This document shows positions 22,320-31,500 of a stretch of 36,867 bases of DNA, piece after piece (the stretch's first letter is position 1; every line of letters begins with the position of its first letter). Source of the DNA: Bacteroidota bacterium. GTDB lineage: Bacteria > Bacteroidota > Bacteroidia > Chitinophagales > Chitinophagaceae. Where the stretch lies: contig JANXUL010000028.1 of assembly GCA_025356235.1 (NCBI GenBank), positions 1 to 36,867 on the forward strand, given 5' to 3'. Position numbers and translations under genes: made by a program. The notes beneath the pieces are model-generated. The model did not search any database. It saw nothing but the letters and a program-made list of their open reading frames with translations, and was not told where the DNA came from.

Positions 22320-23834
22320 TTATTTCATAATCTTACTAAACGATACCCCATCGAGGATCATTTCACTGATCTTCCCTTCTATATTCTGCCTGAATGATAC
22401 ATAGCTTTTGCCATTCCATTTTCTATCGAAGATGATCCGGAACGTATCATAATTCCAGTGCTCCAGTTTACCGGCATAATTTTTATTGATGGCTGCTGAT
22501 AATGAACCGTTCACCAAACTGATTTCAATCATACCATACAAAGGGTCTTCAAATTTTCCGGTATAGGCTTCAGGTGAAAATAAAGGATGCGTATTCAATA
22601 CCCTTTTTGCTTCGTTTTCTTTTGTTCTTTTCTCGGCATCTTTTTTAAGGTTGGTATAGAGCGTTAAGAATTCCGCGCTCCAATCGCGGTCGCCGCCCAG
22701 TGCAAACTGGTCAAGGGCTTTGAACATCAAGGCATGCCTAATTTCTGTATGATCAAGGTTGGCAAAAATATAAACACCTGTTTTTTCTTCTGGCATCTGT
22801 CCATGTATGGCAACTGCCCCGGATAAACTGCCGGTATGAAAATTCAGTTTCCTTCCTTTATAATCCTGTTGAAACCAGCCTAACGCATAGGTAGTAAAAT
22901 TGGGTTTGGTTATTCTTTGCGTGGGATAAAATTCTCCTTCTGAAACTAATGTTTGCGGTTTTAATAACTCTTTCCAGGTATTGGGTTTTACCAACCTGCC
23001 ACCGGCATATTTACTGCTGTCGAGCATGCATTTTAACCATAAAGAAATATCGTCAATAGAAGAAAGTACCGAACCTGCCGGACCAATCGCATCTACAATG
23101 GTATCGTGTTCAATAACGGCAATAGTACTATCTATCCTGAAATGCGGCATGGTAATATTTGCATCTTTCACCTGCCTGAATTCAGATTTGGTGCGTAACA
23201 TGCCAAGTGGTTGAAAGATCCTTTTGTTAATGAAATCCGACCAGGGCATGCCACTTATTTTCTCAATTACTTTCCCGGCAACCAAATAAAAAATATTCTG
23301 GTAAATAAAATCCGAACGGAATGAATATGCGGGCTTGGCCAGTCGCATATGCTGTAAGATCTCATCGGATGAGTAGGCATTATCGGCCCACAAAAAATCA
23401 GTATTGCCTACACCGGAATTATGTAAGAAAAGATCACGTACCCTGGGTTCCCTCGTTACATACGGATCGTATAACTGAAAATCGGGCAGGTATTTGCTAA
23501 CAGGGTCATCCCAGTTTAATTTCCCCTCATCAACCAACATCCCCATGCAGGTTGCCGTCATGGCTTTGGTGGTGGAGGCACAAACAAATAAGGTCTGGTT
23601 ATCTACCATTTTGGCAGTGCCGAGTTCGCGGGTTCCGTAGGTTTTTTTAAAAACTATCTTATTATCTTTTACTACAACAATGGCTAAACCGGGTACATCC
23701 CATTCTTTAATAGCTTTTTGCACGTAAGCATCAAATACGGCTATGGTATCTGGCAGGAATGTCTTTTTCTGTGCAGCGGCTTGTAGTGTAAGCAATAATT
23801 GAATACACGCGAGCAGGCTCATCAATTTTCTCAT
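22320..23834 (-). CDS. Secreted serine hydrolase, class C beta-lactamase family with C-terminal DUF3471-like domain
   Basis: 504 aa with a signal peptide (MRKLMSLLACIQLLLTLQAAA-Q). The catalytic S-T-T-K motif is in 'FVCASTTKAMTATCMGMLVDEGKLNWDDPV' (about 90-93). The Tyr motif is Y-Q-N in 'FIYQNIFYLVAGKVIEK', and the third motif is H-T-G in 'NFHTGSLSGAVA'. After the hydrolase domain a ~100-residue beta-rich tail (HPLFSPEAYTGKFEDPLYGMIEISLVNGSL ...) resembles DUF3471, often fused to this family. Substrate is unknown; esterase or D-aminopeptidase activity is usual. Only distantly similar to the hydrolase at 6006-7238. Confidence 0.88.
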   Translation of the reverse strand: MRKLMSLLACIQLLLTLQAAAQKKTFLPDTIAVFDAYVQKAIKEWDVPGLAIVVVKDNKIVFKKTYGTRELGTAKMVDNQTLFVCASTTKAMTATCMGMLVDEGKLNWDDPVSKYLPDFQLYDPYVTREPRVRDLFLHNSGVGNTDFLWADNAYSSDEILQHMRLAKPAYSFRSDFIYQNIFYLVAGKVIEKISGMPWSDFINKRIFQPLGMLRTKSEFRQVKDANITMPHFRIDSTIAVIEHDTIVDAIGPAGSVLSSIDDISLWLKCMLDSSKYAGGRLVKPNTWKELLKPQTLVSEGEFYPTQRITKPNFTTYALGWFQQDYKGRKLNFHTGSLSGAVAIHGQMPEEKTGVYIFANLDHTEIRHALMFKALDQFALGGDRDWSAEFLTLYTNLKKDAEKRTKENEAKRVLNTHPLFSPEAYTGKFEDPLYGMIEISLVNGSLSAAINKNYAGKLEHWNYDTFRIIFDRKWNGKSYVSFRQNIEGKISEMILDGVSFSKIMK

Positions 23835-23913
23835 GCAGTTTATTTTTCAGAAAGTCTTAAAAATCAGGTACCGGTTATAGCAATGTAAGAATTCTCTAAC
23901 AAATTCGTACGCC

Positions 23914-24005
23914 CTCTTTTTCTCCGTTCTTCTCTTATTGGAACCCCGCCCTCAACTATTATGAATTCCGCATTTTTTTTCAATGAGAAGAACGGAGAAA
24001 AAGAG
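23914..24005. repeat. Inverted pair of the dispersed pyrimidine-rich repeat (copies 2 and 3)
   Basis: CTCTTTTTCTCCGTTCTTCT followed by C (23914-23934) has a perfect 21-base inverted copy at 23985-24005. ATTG/CAAT continues the pairing after a 2-base bulge. The left copy extends to 23947 and matches the repeat at 7351-7384. It may act as a terminator for the flavoprotein gene or be a MITE-like or REP-like element. Confidence 0.7.
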
Positions 24006-24031
24006 AATTACGGTGATTTTTGGAAAATTGC

Positions 24032-24760
24032 CTATCCGTATAACTCCAGGTGAATAGTTTTCTTATCATATCCCATTGCCACTATGCGTTGTTTGGCTTC
24101 ATCAATCATATTCTTCCAGCCGCATAAAAAGAATTTGGCAGGTTTTTTACCTTGATCGGTCAGTGATTCATATACCGGGTGCACATACCCTTTTTGGGCG
24201 CCATCAGGTACTTCTGCTTCGCGCGAGTAGCAGGGATGAAAGAAAAAACCGGGCTCTTGTTTTTCCAGTTCTTTTAATTCATCAACGTATAAACCGTCTT
24301 CTAATTTCCGGCAACCGAAAATAAGGTGTATCGACTGGTGTGGTAATTTATGGTGATGCAGAAAATGCGACATGGCCCGAAAAGGTGCGATACCGGTTCC
24401 TGTACAAATAAAATAAAGGTCTTCTGTAATGATTTCGGGTAAAACAAATTTTCCCTGCGGCCCACGGAGTAATAATTCGCTGCCAACAATTATTTCATTA
24501 AACAGGTAGGTTGTACCAAGGCCACCTTCGAGGTAAACAATCACCAGTTCAAAAATATTGGTTCCATCAGGCGCTGAAGCGATGGAATAACTTCTCCATC
24601 TTTTATTTTTCTGTTCGTGAATGGGAAGATCGAGAGTAACGAATTGCCCGGCTTTAAAATCAAATATCTCGACTTCGGGAACCTCTATCCAGAAACGACG
24701 GGTTAAAGAAGTAGCATTTTCAATTTTAATAACTTTTCCGGTGCGCCATGGTTCCAGCAT
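24032..24760 (-). CDS. Ferredoxin-NADP reductase-like FAD/NAD(P) oxidoreductase
   Basis: 242 aa, FNR superfamily without an iron-sulfur domain. The FAD-binding motif R-S-Y-S (in 'KRWRSYSIAS', about 56-59) sits after 'FDFKAGQFVTLDLP'. Pyrophosphate binding is by 'LLLRGPQGKFVLP', and the NAD(P) site is 'FICTGTGIAPFRAM' with 'IHLIFGCRKLEDGLY'. The C-terminal 'KFFLCGWKNMIDEAKQRI' is the usual family closing motif. It moves electrons between NAD(P)H and a ferredoxin or other carrier in the cytoplasm; the partner is not in the neighbourhood. Monocistronic by spacing. Confidence 0.9.
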   Translation of the reverse strand: MLEPWRTGKVIKIENATSLTRRFWIEVPEVEIFDFKAGQFVTLDLPIHEQKNKRWRSYSIASAPDGTNIFELVIVYLEGGLGTTYLFNEIIVGSELLLRGPQGKFVLPEIITEDLYFICTGTGIAPFRAMSHFLHHHKLPHQSIHLIFGCRKLEDGLYVDELKELEKQEPGFFFHPCYSREAEVPDGAQKGYVHPVYESLTDQGKKPAKFFLCGWKNMIDEAKQRIVAMGYDKKTIHLELYG

Positions 24761-25020
24761 ATAATTTATTTTGGCAATAAAGATAATTTAGTTCTATAAT
24801 AAGCGAATAATCAATTGAATAAAAGTAATACGTTATGCTATAAAATAATAAATAAAAGAAATAAATATTTAATCATTCCGGGAATAACTATCCATCTCAA
24901 TATATTTTTTGGGTATAATGCCTGTAAAAGTGGTCGTTGAGCAATTAAGAAAAAATCTGCAAACCGCAGAAGAACACATGATAATAATTATTGGCAGCAT
25001 CAGAGAGTAAAATTAATTTT
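24761..25020. other. AT-rich intergenic region, nothing identified
   Basis: About 260 bases between the flavoprotein start and the end of the next minus-strand gene. It holds A/T-rich sequence without a convincing ORF, hairpin or TAnnTTTG element. A TATCTTTA near 24780 on the minus strand is one base off the -7 consensus and could serve the flavoprotein gene. Confidence 0.4.
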
Positions 25021-25536
25021 TTATTGGCCTCTTTCAGATTCGAGCGGAGCGATATTCTTAACAGACCTTGTATAAAACCGACCATTTTTATCATGCAACC
25101 GTACAACCAATTCATTTGCAGACACGGCTGCCGCAATACTATTTTTAGGCTTGCTATTGTCTTTTCCTTTACCGGTAATACTGATCTGCCACACCACGTC
25201 ATCGGTATATTGCACCAGCGTATCGTTGCGGCGGCCATTACTAATTACAACAGGTTTACAGGCAACTTTATTAATATCCGCGTGATACAAATGTTGCTTT
25301 ATCCAAATACTTTCTATTACAATACCAGGTACTTTGCAGGCAATCAGGTAAATAAAATATTCCGGCTCTGAAGTATTGCGGGCGGCGGTTTCTTTACCGC
25401 CTATTTCAATGATGGGTGTGGGTGCCACACCACTGATATAATACCGTTGAAACGCTTGTATTTTTACTGTGGGTTTTTGTGCAGCCAATACTAACACAGT
25501 AGAAAAAAGCATCATTAACAGCACTGTTTTTTTCAT
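25021..25536 (-). CDS. Small secreted protein of unknown function, 171 aa
   Basis: The signal peptide (MKKTVLLMMLFSTVLVLAA-Q) precedes a beta-rich domain with 'VKIQAFQRYYISGVAPTPIIEIGGKE', 'YFIYLIACKVPGIVIESIWIKQHLY' and 'NDTLVQYTDDVVWQISITGKGKDN'. Two Cys (IACKV, VACKP) could form a disulphide. No family is recognised. The start lies 12 bp after the stop of the 984-aa T9SS protein, so the two are probably co-transcribed and may work together at the cell surface, but nothing more specific can be said. Confidence 0.7.
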   Translation of the reverse strand: MKKTVLLMMLFSTVLVLAAQKPTVKIQAFQRYYISGVAPTPIIEIGGKETAARNTSEPEYFIYLIACKVPGIVIESIWIKQHLYHADINKVACKPVVISNGRRNDTLVQYTDDVVWQISITGKGKDNSKPKNSIAAAVSANELVVRLHDKNGRFYTRSVKNIAPLESERGQ

Positions 25537-25548
25537 AATGAGTATTGA

Positions 25549-28503
25549 TTAAAGTTTGACTACTTTTTGTATGGCCTTATATTTTTGGGTATCACTGGTT
25601 ATTTGAATCACATATGTGCCGGCCGGAAAATTACTAAGCGGAATACTACCGTCCCCATAGGTTGCCTGTTTTTGGTAAACAGGTTGCCCCAATAAATTAA
25701 ATGCCTGTATGGTAATTGATTTAATGCCAATTAAACTGCCCTTGCCATACTGGTAAACACCCGTACTGATTGTTGGAAATATTTGTATAAATTTTTTGTC
25801 ATTAATAATGGCCGGTACAGCGGTTATAATAGTAGGAGTAAAATTGGGAGATCCGATAGTAGTAAAATACATACCGTTTCCATGTGTACCAATTAACAGG
25901 GTATTGTCTTCGGGACGATAATCTAAAGTAGTAACCACTGCAAAGTTCAGTACACCTGCCCCTTCGCGCGACCAGACAATCGTTCCACCGGCGCCCAGTG
26001 TTTGCTTAATACTTTGTGTAGTATAAAGTCCTACCGAAGTGCCAACATAATATTCTGTAACCGGATTATTGCTGGCATCCTTTTTTACCACAATGGCACA
26101 TGAACGAATAGAAGGAAGTGTAAGGTTGCCCTCTGCATTGGACCAGATGGGGCTGGCACTTTTGGCATTAGCGGTCCACCAGATGGATATGGTATTATAA
26201 TTCGATACCACTGCCATAATTTCATTGTCATCATTTGGGTTAACGGCAATATCCTGTACGTTACCAGACAGGCCTGGCGGAGAAATATCTGTGGGAAATG
26301 ATTGTACATCTGCATTGGCATAATCATCTAACCGGAAAATTTTGCTGTTATTGGTCCCAAAATACATGGCATGTGTTGTTTGATAAGGCCCCCAGGAAAA
26401 ATCCATGGCACGGATAGAAACACTGGTTGTATTACTTGGGTTTACTGTGTTTTCTATACCCAATAAGCGAAGCCAGCTTATACTATCCACTGTACTGGCT
26501 GAATTGGTTTTAAAAAGCCTGTTGTAATTCACATAAAACAACACTTCTGAATTGGCATTACTTAATTTGAAATTGGTAACAAAATCCCCATACCCTCCAT
26601 TGCTGTTATCGGTAAGTTCCGAAGCCTTTGGGCGTATGGAACCACCGCGATAATTCACATTATCTAAAAGCTCATCCCTGATGATTACTCCTGACTGAGC
26701 ACCAAAATACGTTAGTTGTTTTCCCCCACTGATCTTGGCGATATCAACCGATACACCATCGCCCCCGCCTAATTGAATAAAATCATTAACACCGGGCCGG
26801 GTGGCGGGCCTCGCACCAAAATTTAAAGAGGCATCACGATACCAGCTTCCGTTATCCTGCGCGCCGCCCAAAAAATTATTTCTGCCTGTTTCCGGATCAA
26901 TGGCTACAGAATAATATTGAAGCGTTTGGTAATTGGGTATAAAAGTCCAGGTTACCTGCGCGGCAGTAATATCTGCTGATACCTGTATCCCTCCATCATT
27001 ACAACAAAAGGCCCTGTTAGGATTGGTTGGATCGAAAGCAAGAAAATGCATATCCGGGTGGCTATTGGGGTAAATATTGGTTGTAAAGTTGGTAGCATAT
27101 CCACCTATCCAATTGGTTCCGGTAGTATTGGAAAAACCAGTGGTAGAGCGGTATAAATTAGTTCCCCCTAAAAGAATAGTATTAATATCATCGGGTTTTA
27201 TGGTTAAGAGCATATCATACCCGCCCTGAACTGTCAGGGGGTCGGAGCCGGTTTTATTGCCACCCGGCATATCAGGCATATTGCCCGAAAGATTAGTCCA
27301 GTTTGGTGCTCCGCTGGATACATCCAATTTAAAAAAATCCGCTTCCGGCGCAAAAGTCGGGCTTGCCTGGCTGTTACCATTTTCATACATCACGAACAGG
27401 ATATCATCATTTGATGGGGCTATCTTCATTATAATCCTGCCCCAGTTAACACTGGTGCTTGAGCTGTTGTTTACTTGCCATCCCGAAGGTACTGAAGCAA
27501 CATTGCCACCTAATAAGGTCCAACTGCCACTTCCCCCGGTAGTAGATTGCCAGACACCCCTGTCGGCCGCATTTTTCAAGTGAAATGCACAATACAATTT
27601 CGATCCGGTGCTGTTAATTACTATGTCGGTATTACCGGTAACACTGTTTCCGCTTCCCGTTCCTTTAACGATCGACCATGTATTGCCCCCATCCTGTGAG
27701 CGTTGAATACTGCTGTGACAGGCCGCAAACACATCACCATTTGCTGGGTTTACGGCTATGCGGTGAACAAAGTCAAACGGATTGTCAAATGCCGCCAATG
27801 CACCGGATTGGGTACTTGATAAAGCGATCCAGTTAAGCCCATTGTTGACAGATTTATAGATGCCGTTACCCAAATAAAAAGCGCCGGTTCCACTGGCAGA
27901 GTTGCCCAAGGTTTCTCCGGTACCGGCATACCAGGTATCCTCAAAACCGGTCCTGGTATCCTGTGCAATCGTAGTAATACTATGAATCTGCTGATCGGGT
28001 GTTACTAAAGTCCAGTTATTTCCCCCATCGCTGGAGCGCATGATTCCACCACTCACACATCCTGCTATCATTACTTTATTAGTGCCGCCATTATAACGTT
28101 TGTCGAAGGCTAATATTCTTGTTCTGCCACCAATATTGTTAGGACCGGCGGGCAGGTAAGTATTGGTGGTAGGTGTGTTAATGCCGAAAGTTCTGATTTC
28201 CATACCATTGGCAGAAATAGCTTGCTGATGGGTGCCTGCAATAGGTAAGGATTTGGCCTGTGCCATTTCTTCCCGGAAAATATTTGCGGGAATTTTGCCT
28301 GTTTTAGGATCTTTTATAAGATCATACTCATATTGAAGCCTTGCGCCAATCATCTCTGCCCTGTTTTCGGGCGTCTCATTATCTTCAGATAATTCTATCT
28401 GGTAGTCTTTTTCTTTTGCGATACGGAAACCTGTTTTCTTCCAGATAATGCCTGCAGTGATACAGACAATCAATACAAAGGAAATAATTAGCCCCTTTTT
28501 CAT
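25549..28503 (-). CDS. T9SS-secreted beta-propeller protein with Asp-box (sortilin/BNR-like) repeats
   Basis: 984 aa. N-terminal signal sequence (MKKGLIISFVLIVCITAG). Repeated Asp-box motifs S-x-D-G-G-x-x-W or variants ('SSDGGNNWTLV', 'SVNNGLNWIAL', 'SQDGGNTWSIV') indicate a beta-propeller of the sialidase/Vps10/YCF48-like type; no sialidase catalytic residues can be identified, so I do not call it an enzyme. The last ~80 residues ('ITIQAFNLLGQPVYQKQ ... FPAGTYVIQITSD ... KAIQKVVKL') are a type A T9SS sorting domain, so the protein is exported and attached to or released from the outer surface. Separated from the upstream protease gene by a strong hairpin, and followed by a small secreted protein. 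Confidence 0.88.
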   Translation of the reverse strand: MKKGLIISFVLIVCITAGIIWKKTGFRIAKEKDYQIELSEDNETPENRAEMIGARLQYEYDLIKDPKTGKIPANIFREEMAQAKSLPIAGTHQQAISANGMEIRTFGINTPTTNTYLPAGPNNIGGRTRILAFDKRYNGGTNKVMIAGCVSGGIMRSSDGGNNWTLVTPDQQIHSITTIAQDTRTGFEDTWYAGTGETLGNSASGTGAFYLGNGIYKSVNNGLNWIALSSTQSGALAAFDNPFDFVHRIAVNPANGDVFAACHSSIQRSQDGGNTWSIVKGTGSGNSVTGNTDIVINSTGSKLYCAFHLKNAADRGVWQSTTGGSGSWTLLGGNVASVPSGWQVNNSSSTSVNWGRIIMKIAPSNDDILFVMYENGNSQASPTFAPEADFFKLDVSSGAPNWTNLSGNMPDMPGGNKTGSDPLTVQGGYDMLLTIKPDDINTILLGGTNLYRSTTGFSNTTGTNWIGGYATNFTTNIYPNSHPDMHFLAFDPTNPNRAFCCNDGGIQVSADITAAQVTWTFIPNYQTLQYYSVAIDPETGRNNFLGGAQDNGSWYRDASLNFGARPATRPGVNDFIQLGGGDGVSVDIAKISGGKQLTYFGAQSGVIIRDELLDNVNYRGGSIRPKASELTDNSNGGYGDFVTNFKLSNANSEVLFYVNYNRLFKTNSASTVDSISWLRLLGIENTVNPSNTTSVSIRAMDFSWGPYQTTHAMYFGTNNSKIFRLDDYANADVQSFPTDISPPGLSGNVQDIAVNPNDDNEIMAVVSNYNTISIWWTANAKSASPIWSNAEGNLTLPSIRSCAIVVKKDASNNPVTEYYVGTSVGLYTTQSIKQTLGAGGTIVWSREGAGVLNFAVVTTLDYRPEDNTLLIGTHGNGMYFTTIGSPNFTPTIITAVPAIINDKKFIQIFPTISTGVYQYGKGSLIGIKSITIQAFNLLGQPVYQKQATYGDGSIPLSNFPAGTYVIQITSDTQKYKAIQKVVKL

Positions 28504-28547
28504 TTTCCAAAATATGTTTATTTTCCAAGATACAGAAAACCTTAATC

Positions 28548-28579
28548 AACAAAGGCAACCGGTAAAGGTTGCCTTTGTT
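28548..28579 (-). terminator. Terminator-like hairpin after the subtilisin-like protease gene
   Basis: Perfect 13-bp stem AACAAAGGCAACC / GGTTGCCTTTGTT with a 6-base loop, 18 bases past the protease stop and 44 bases before the next start. The following minus-strand sequence (GATTAAGG) has no T run, so it may be a weak terminator or an mRNA-stabilising hairpin. Confidence 0.6.
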
Positions 28580-28597
28580 AAAGATATTCAGTTAGCC

Positions 28598-31500
28598 TTA
28601 TTTCTCTATAAGTATCTTTTGCAAATACGTTTTTTTGTTGTGCTGGATTTTTAAGACATAGAACGCTGTACTCAACGGATCTACACGAATCTGTTTAGAG
28701 AACTTACCCGTGAAATTAGGGTAGCTGCTGTTATACACTCTTTGTCCCGATGAACTTAAAATATCAATAGACAGGTCTGCTTTCGTTGTTACTTCAAATG
28801 AAAGGTTGAATACACCATTGTTCGGGTTTGGTGACACTTTCAGTTTGATCTCCTGTGCAACCAGCTCAGGGATAGCAGTTACAGTGAAAGCAATTGTATT
28901 TGATGTTTTCTGGCAGCCGAATACATCCGTAACAATTACTTTGTAAGTGCCAGCTTTGGTTGGCTTATAATGGTTATTACTTGCATTATTGATTGCCGTA
29001 TCATTCAGGTACCATTGGTTTCCGCCGGCAATACTGCTAAGCAGCGAATCTGCTACCTGTGTAATTACAGGGGTTGGTGCGGTTACTGTTACCACAGGAA
29101 CCCTGTCGCTAACGCAACCAACGGTGTTGATACGCATATCATAATAGAAATAATAAAATTGTGCTTCAGTAAAACCTGCCTGGTTAACGCTATTACCTGT
29201 TATAGAAGCAATGTTGGGTATACCCATGGGATAAGTAGTGCCGGTAATTTGATTATTCCTGAAAATAGAAGCACTGTCTGTTCTGCCTGTTCCCTGGTCA
29301 CACCGTATCAGCAGGATATGGTCACCAACACTTGTAACAGGAAGGTTCAGGTAATACACAGCCCCGGTATCATTGGCAGGATTACCACCGTTACCACCGC
29401 TTACTAAGGTTGGGTTTGTAGCATAGGCATCAAGTACTGTTGAAGCAAATGTTTTAAACGTAAAACCGGTAGACGTTGAACTGAGAATATCAGCAGCTAT
29501 AATAGTAATCTTCCCGGGGTTACCAATGTAGAGTTTTGCCGTTTCTATTACGATCGGTACGGTATTATTGAACTTGACATAGTTGTTATAAAAACTATTA
29601 TAACCACCCTGCGGGAAGACTAATTTATTCAATGGCCCCAAGCTGGCCCGTGCTTCTTTAGCAACATAAAAAGTTTTATCTGAGGGTATGTTAGTGGTAC
29701 TTGTGGTAGGGCCAACTGCAAAAGGTGAGGTGGTAGAAGGAGTTGCATACCAGAAATAATTGGATGCATCCGGCGTATTTACCCTTAAAAGTGCAGAGGT
29801 TGTACAGATACCTCCAATGCCAGAAATGGTAGCTGGTTTTGCAGCGGTAATAATGGTGGCAACTAATTGGTTATTGGCAGAAAATTGATCACCTAAAAGG
29901 TTAACAGATGCCGTAAAAGTATAGGTAGTTCCGGCATTGGAAACGAATGGCGTTTGAAAAGTATAGTTTACAGTACTCAATGCGCTTATCGTACCTGGAT
30001 ATATAGCTGAAAGATTGGCAACCGTAGTTCCACCTGTACTTATGGCAACGGTTACAGGAATATTGGTTTGATCAATCGTACCGTTATTCCTGATTTTGAT
30101 GGTAACATATTGCGATGGGCTCGAACAGTCATTGTCAGCAGGGGATACCAGTTGGCTTAGCAACATATCAACCGAAGGATCAACTACCCTAACCCTATAA
30201 TCCTGCGTTTCGCCTTTTCCATAAGGGCCACATGGAAGAATATCAGAAGCTGTACTTGTTTCCTGTACGATAATTCTCATCAGGCAATTGGCACCCACAA
30301 TTAAAGAACCTGGGGTGGTAATGGTAAGCGTTGTAGAACTTGCCGCGGCGGTAATAAGAGGGCTGGTTGCTGCCAGCTCGCCCGCATCAAATATACCGTT
30401 GGTATTGTAATCAATAAATACTTTTACGATTCTTGGATTGGATGTTGCATCCGCCGTACCCACTTTTATAAAAATAGGTGTGGACTGCGAAGGTTCAATA
30501 TTTGCTATCAGGTTGGTATTGTTGGTATAGGTTTTAGAACCGGCTGTATTTCCTTTTTGGATGGTTTTAAAACTCACACTATCTATCCTGGCACCGCCGC
30601 CACCTGATGCAGATGCACAATAGGCGGTACCGCCCACCCCACTTACCAATAAAGAATAAGCCTGTAAACCTCTTGCCAACGTTCCTTTGTGGGTAACGGT
30701 AATTGTATAGGTTTGCCCCGGGATGGTACTGTCTATCAATTCTATTTTTTCTACGTTGTCGGTTACATTATCTCCCGGAACAGCTGGGGATTGAGGATTG
30801 TTTACATCGAGTGTCCATGGCAAATAAGTCCTTAATGAGGAACCGCTTCCGCTGGTAATCCTGATATCAAGATCGTGTACTAATTTCTTGGCCCGGCCGT
30901 TTAAAGTATTTAATTGATCAACACTTCCTTTTGGGTCTGTCCAGCTAATGGTTGCCGATAAAGGTTGTTTACCGGAAGCGACAACGGTGGTGCTAAATGT
31001 TTCTCCGTTATTTAACACCTTTTCATACAAGAGGTGGGCACTGGTTGCTGCATTGTTCGATGGAACGGCAGCAGTTATAACGGCAGCGGCTTTTTCAACG
31101 TTTAATAATCCCCATCCAAACTGGTAATCAGGGCCTGGAAAAGATCCTGCTTCATTTGCGGTATGAATTGCAAGACCTTTAATGGTGGCAGAACGCAAAA
31201 AAGCACCTGCTTTAAGTTTCGAATAATATTCCTGCAATAAAAACAATGAGCCTGCCGCATTCGGAGAAGACATTGAAGTGCCATTAAAACTGGCATAACT
31301 GGTGTTGGAAGTATTAACAGGGGATAATACATTTACCCCATCAGCCACAATATCCGGTTTAATCCGGCCGTCATCTGTAGGGCCCCAGCTACTGAAATAA
31401 CTCATCACCACATCTTCTTTCCTGCTATAACCAACAGGAATACCGTTAACAGCACCTACGGTTAAAATATTTTTTGCGCCATTAATGGTGGGGATACAGT

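Noticed and set aside
22243-24005. CRISPR array or insertion-sequence ends
   Set aside because: Repeats are palindromic and too few, without regular spacers, and no transposase lies between the inverted arms.
24945-25371. ORFs 24945..25238 (-) and 24991..25371 (+)
   Set aside because: They overlap the secreted 171-aa gene in other frames and show no coding features of their own.
25549-28503. Sialidase activity for the Asp-box propeller protein
   Set aside because: Asp-boxes are structural; I cannot find the Arg triad and catalytic Tyr/Asp of sialidases.
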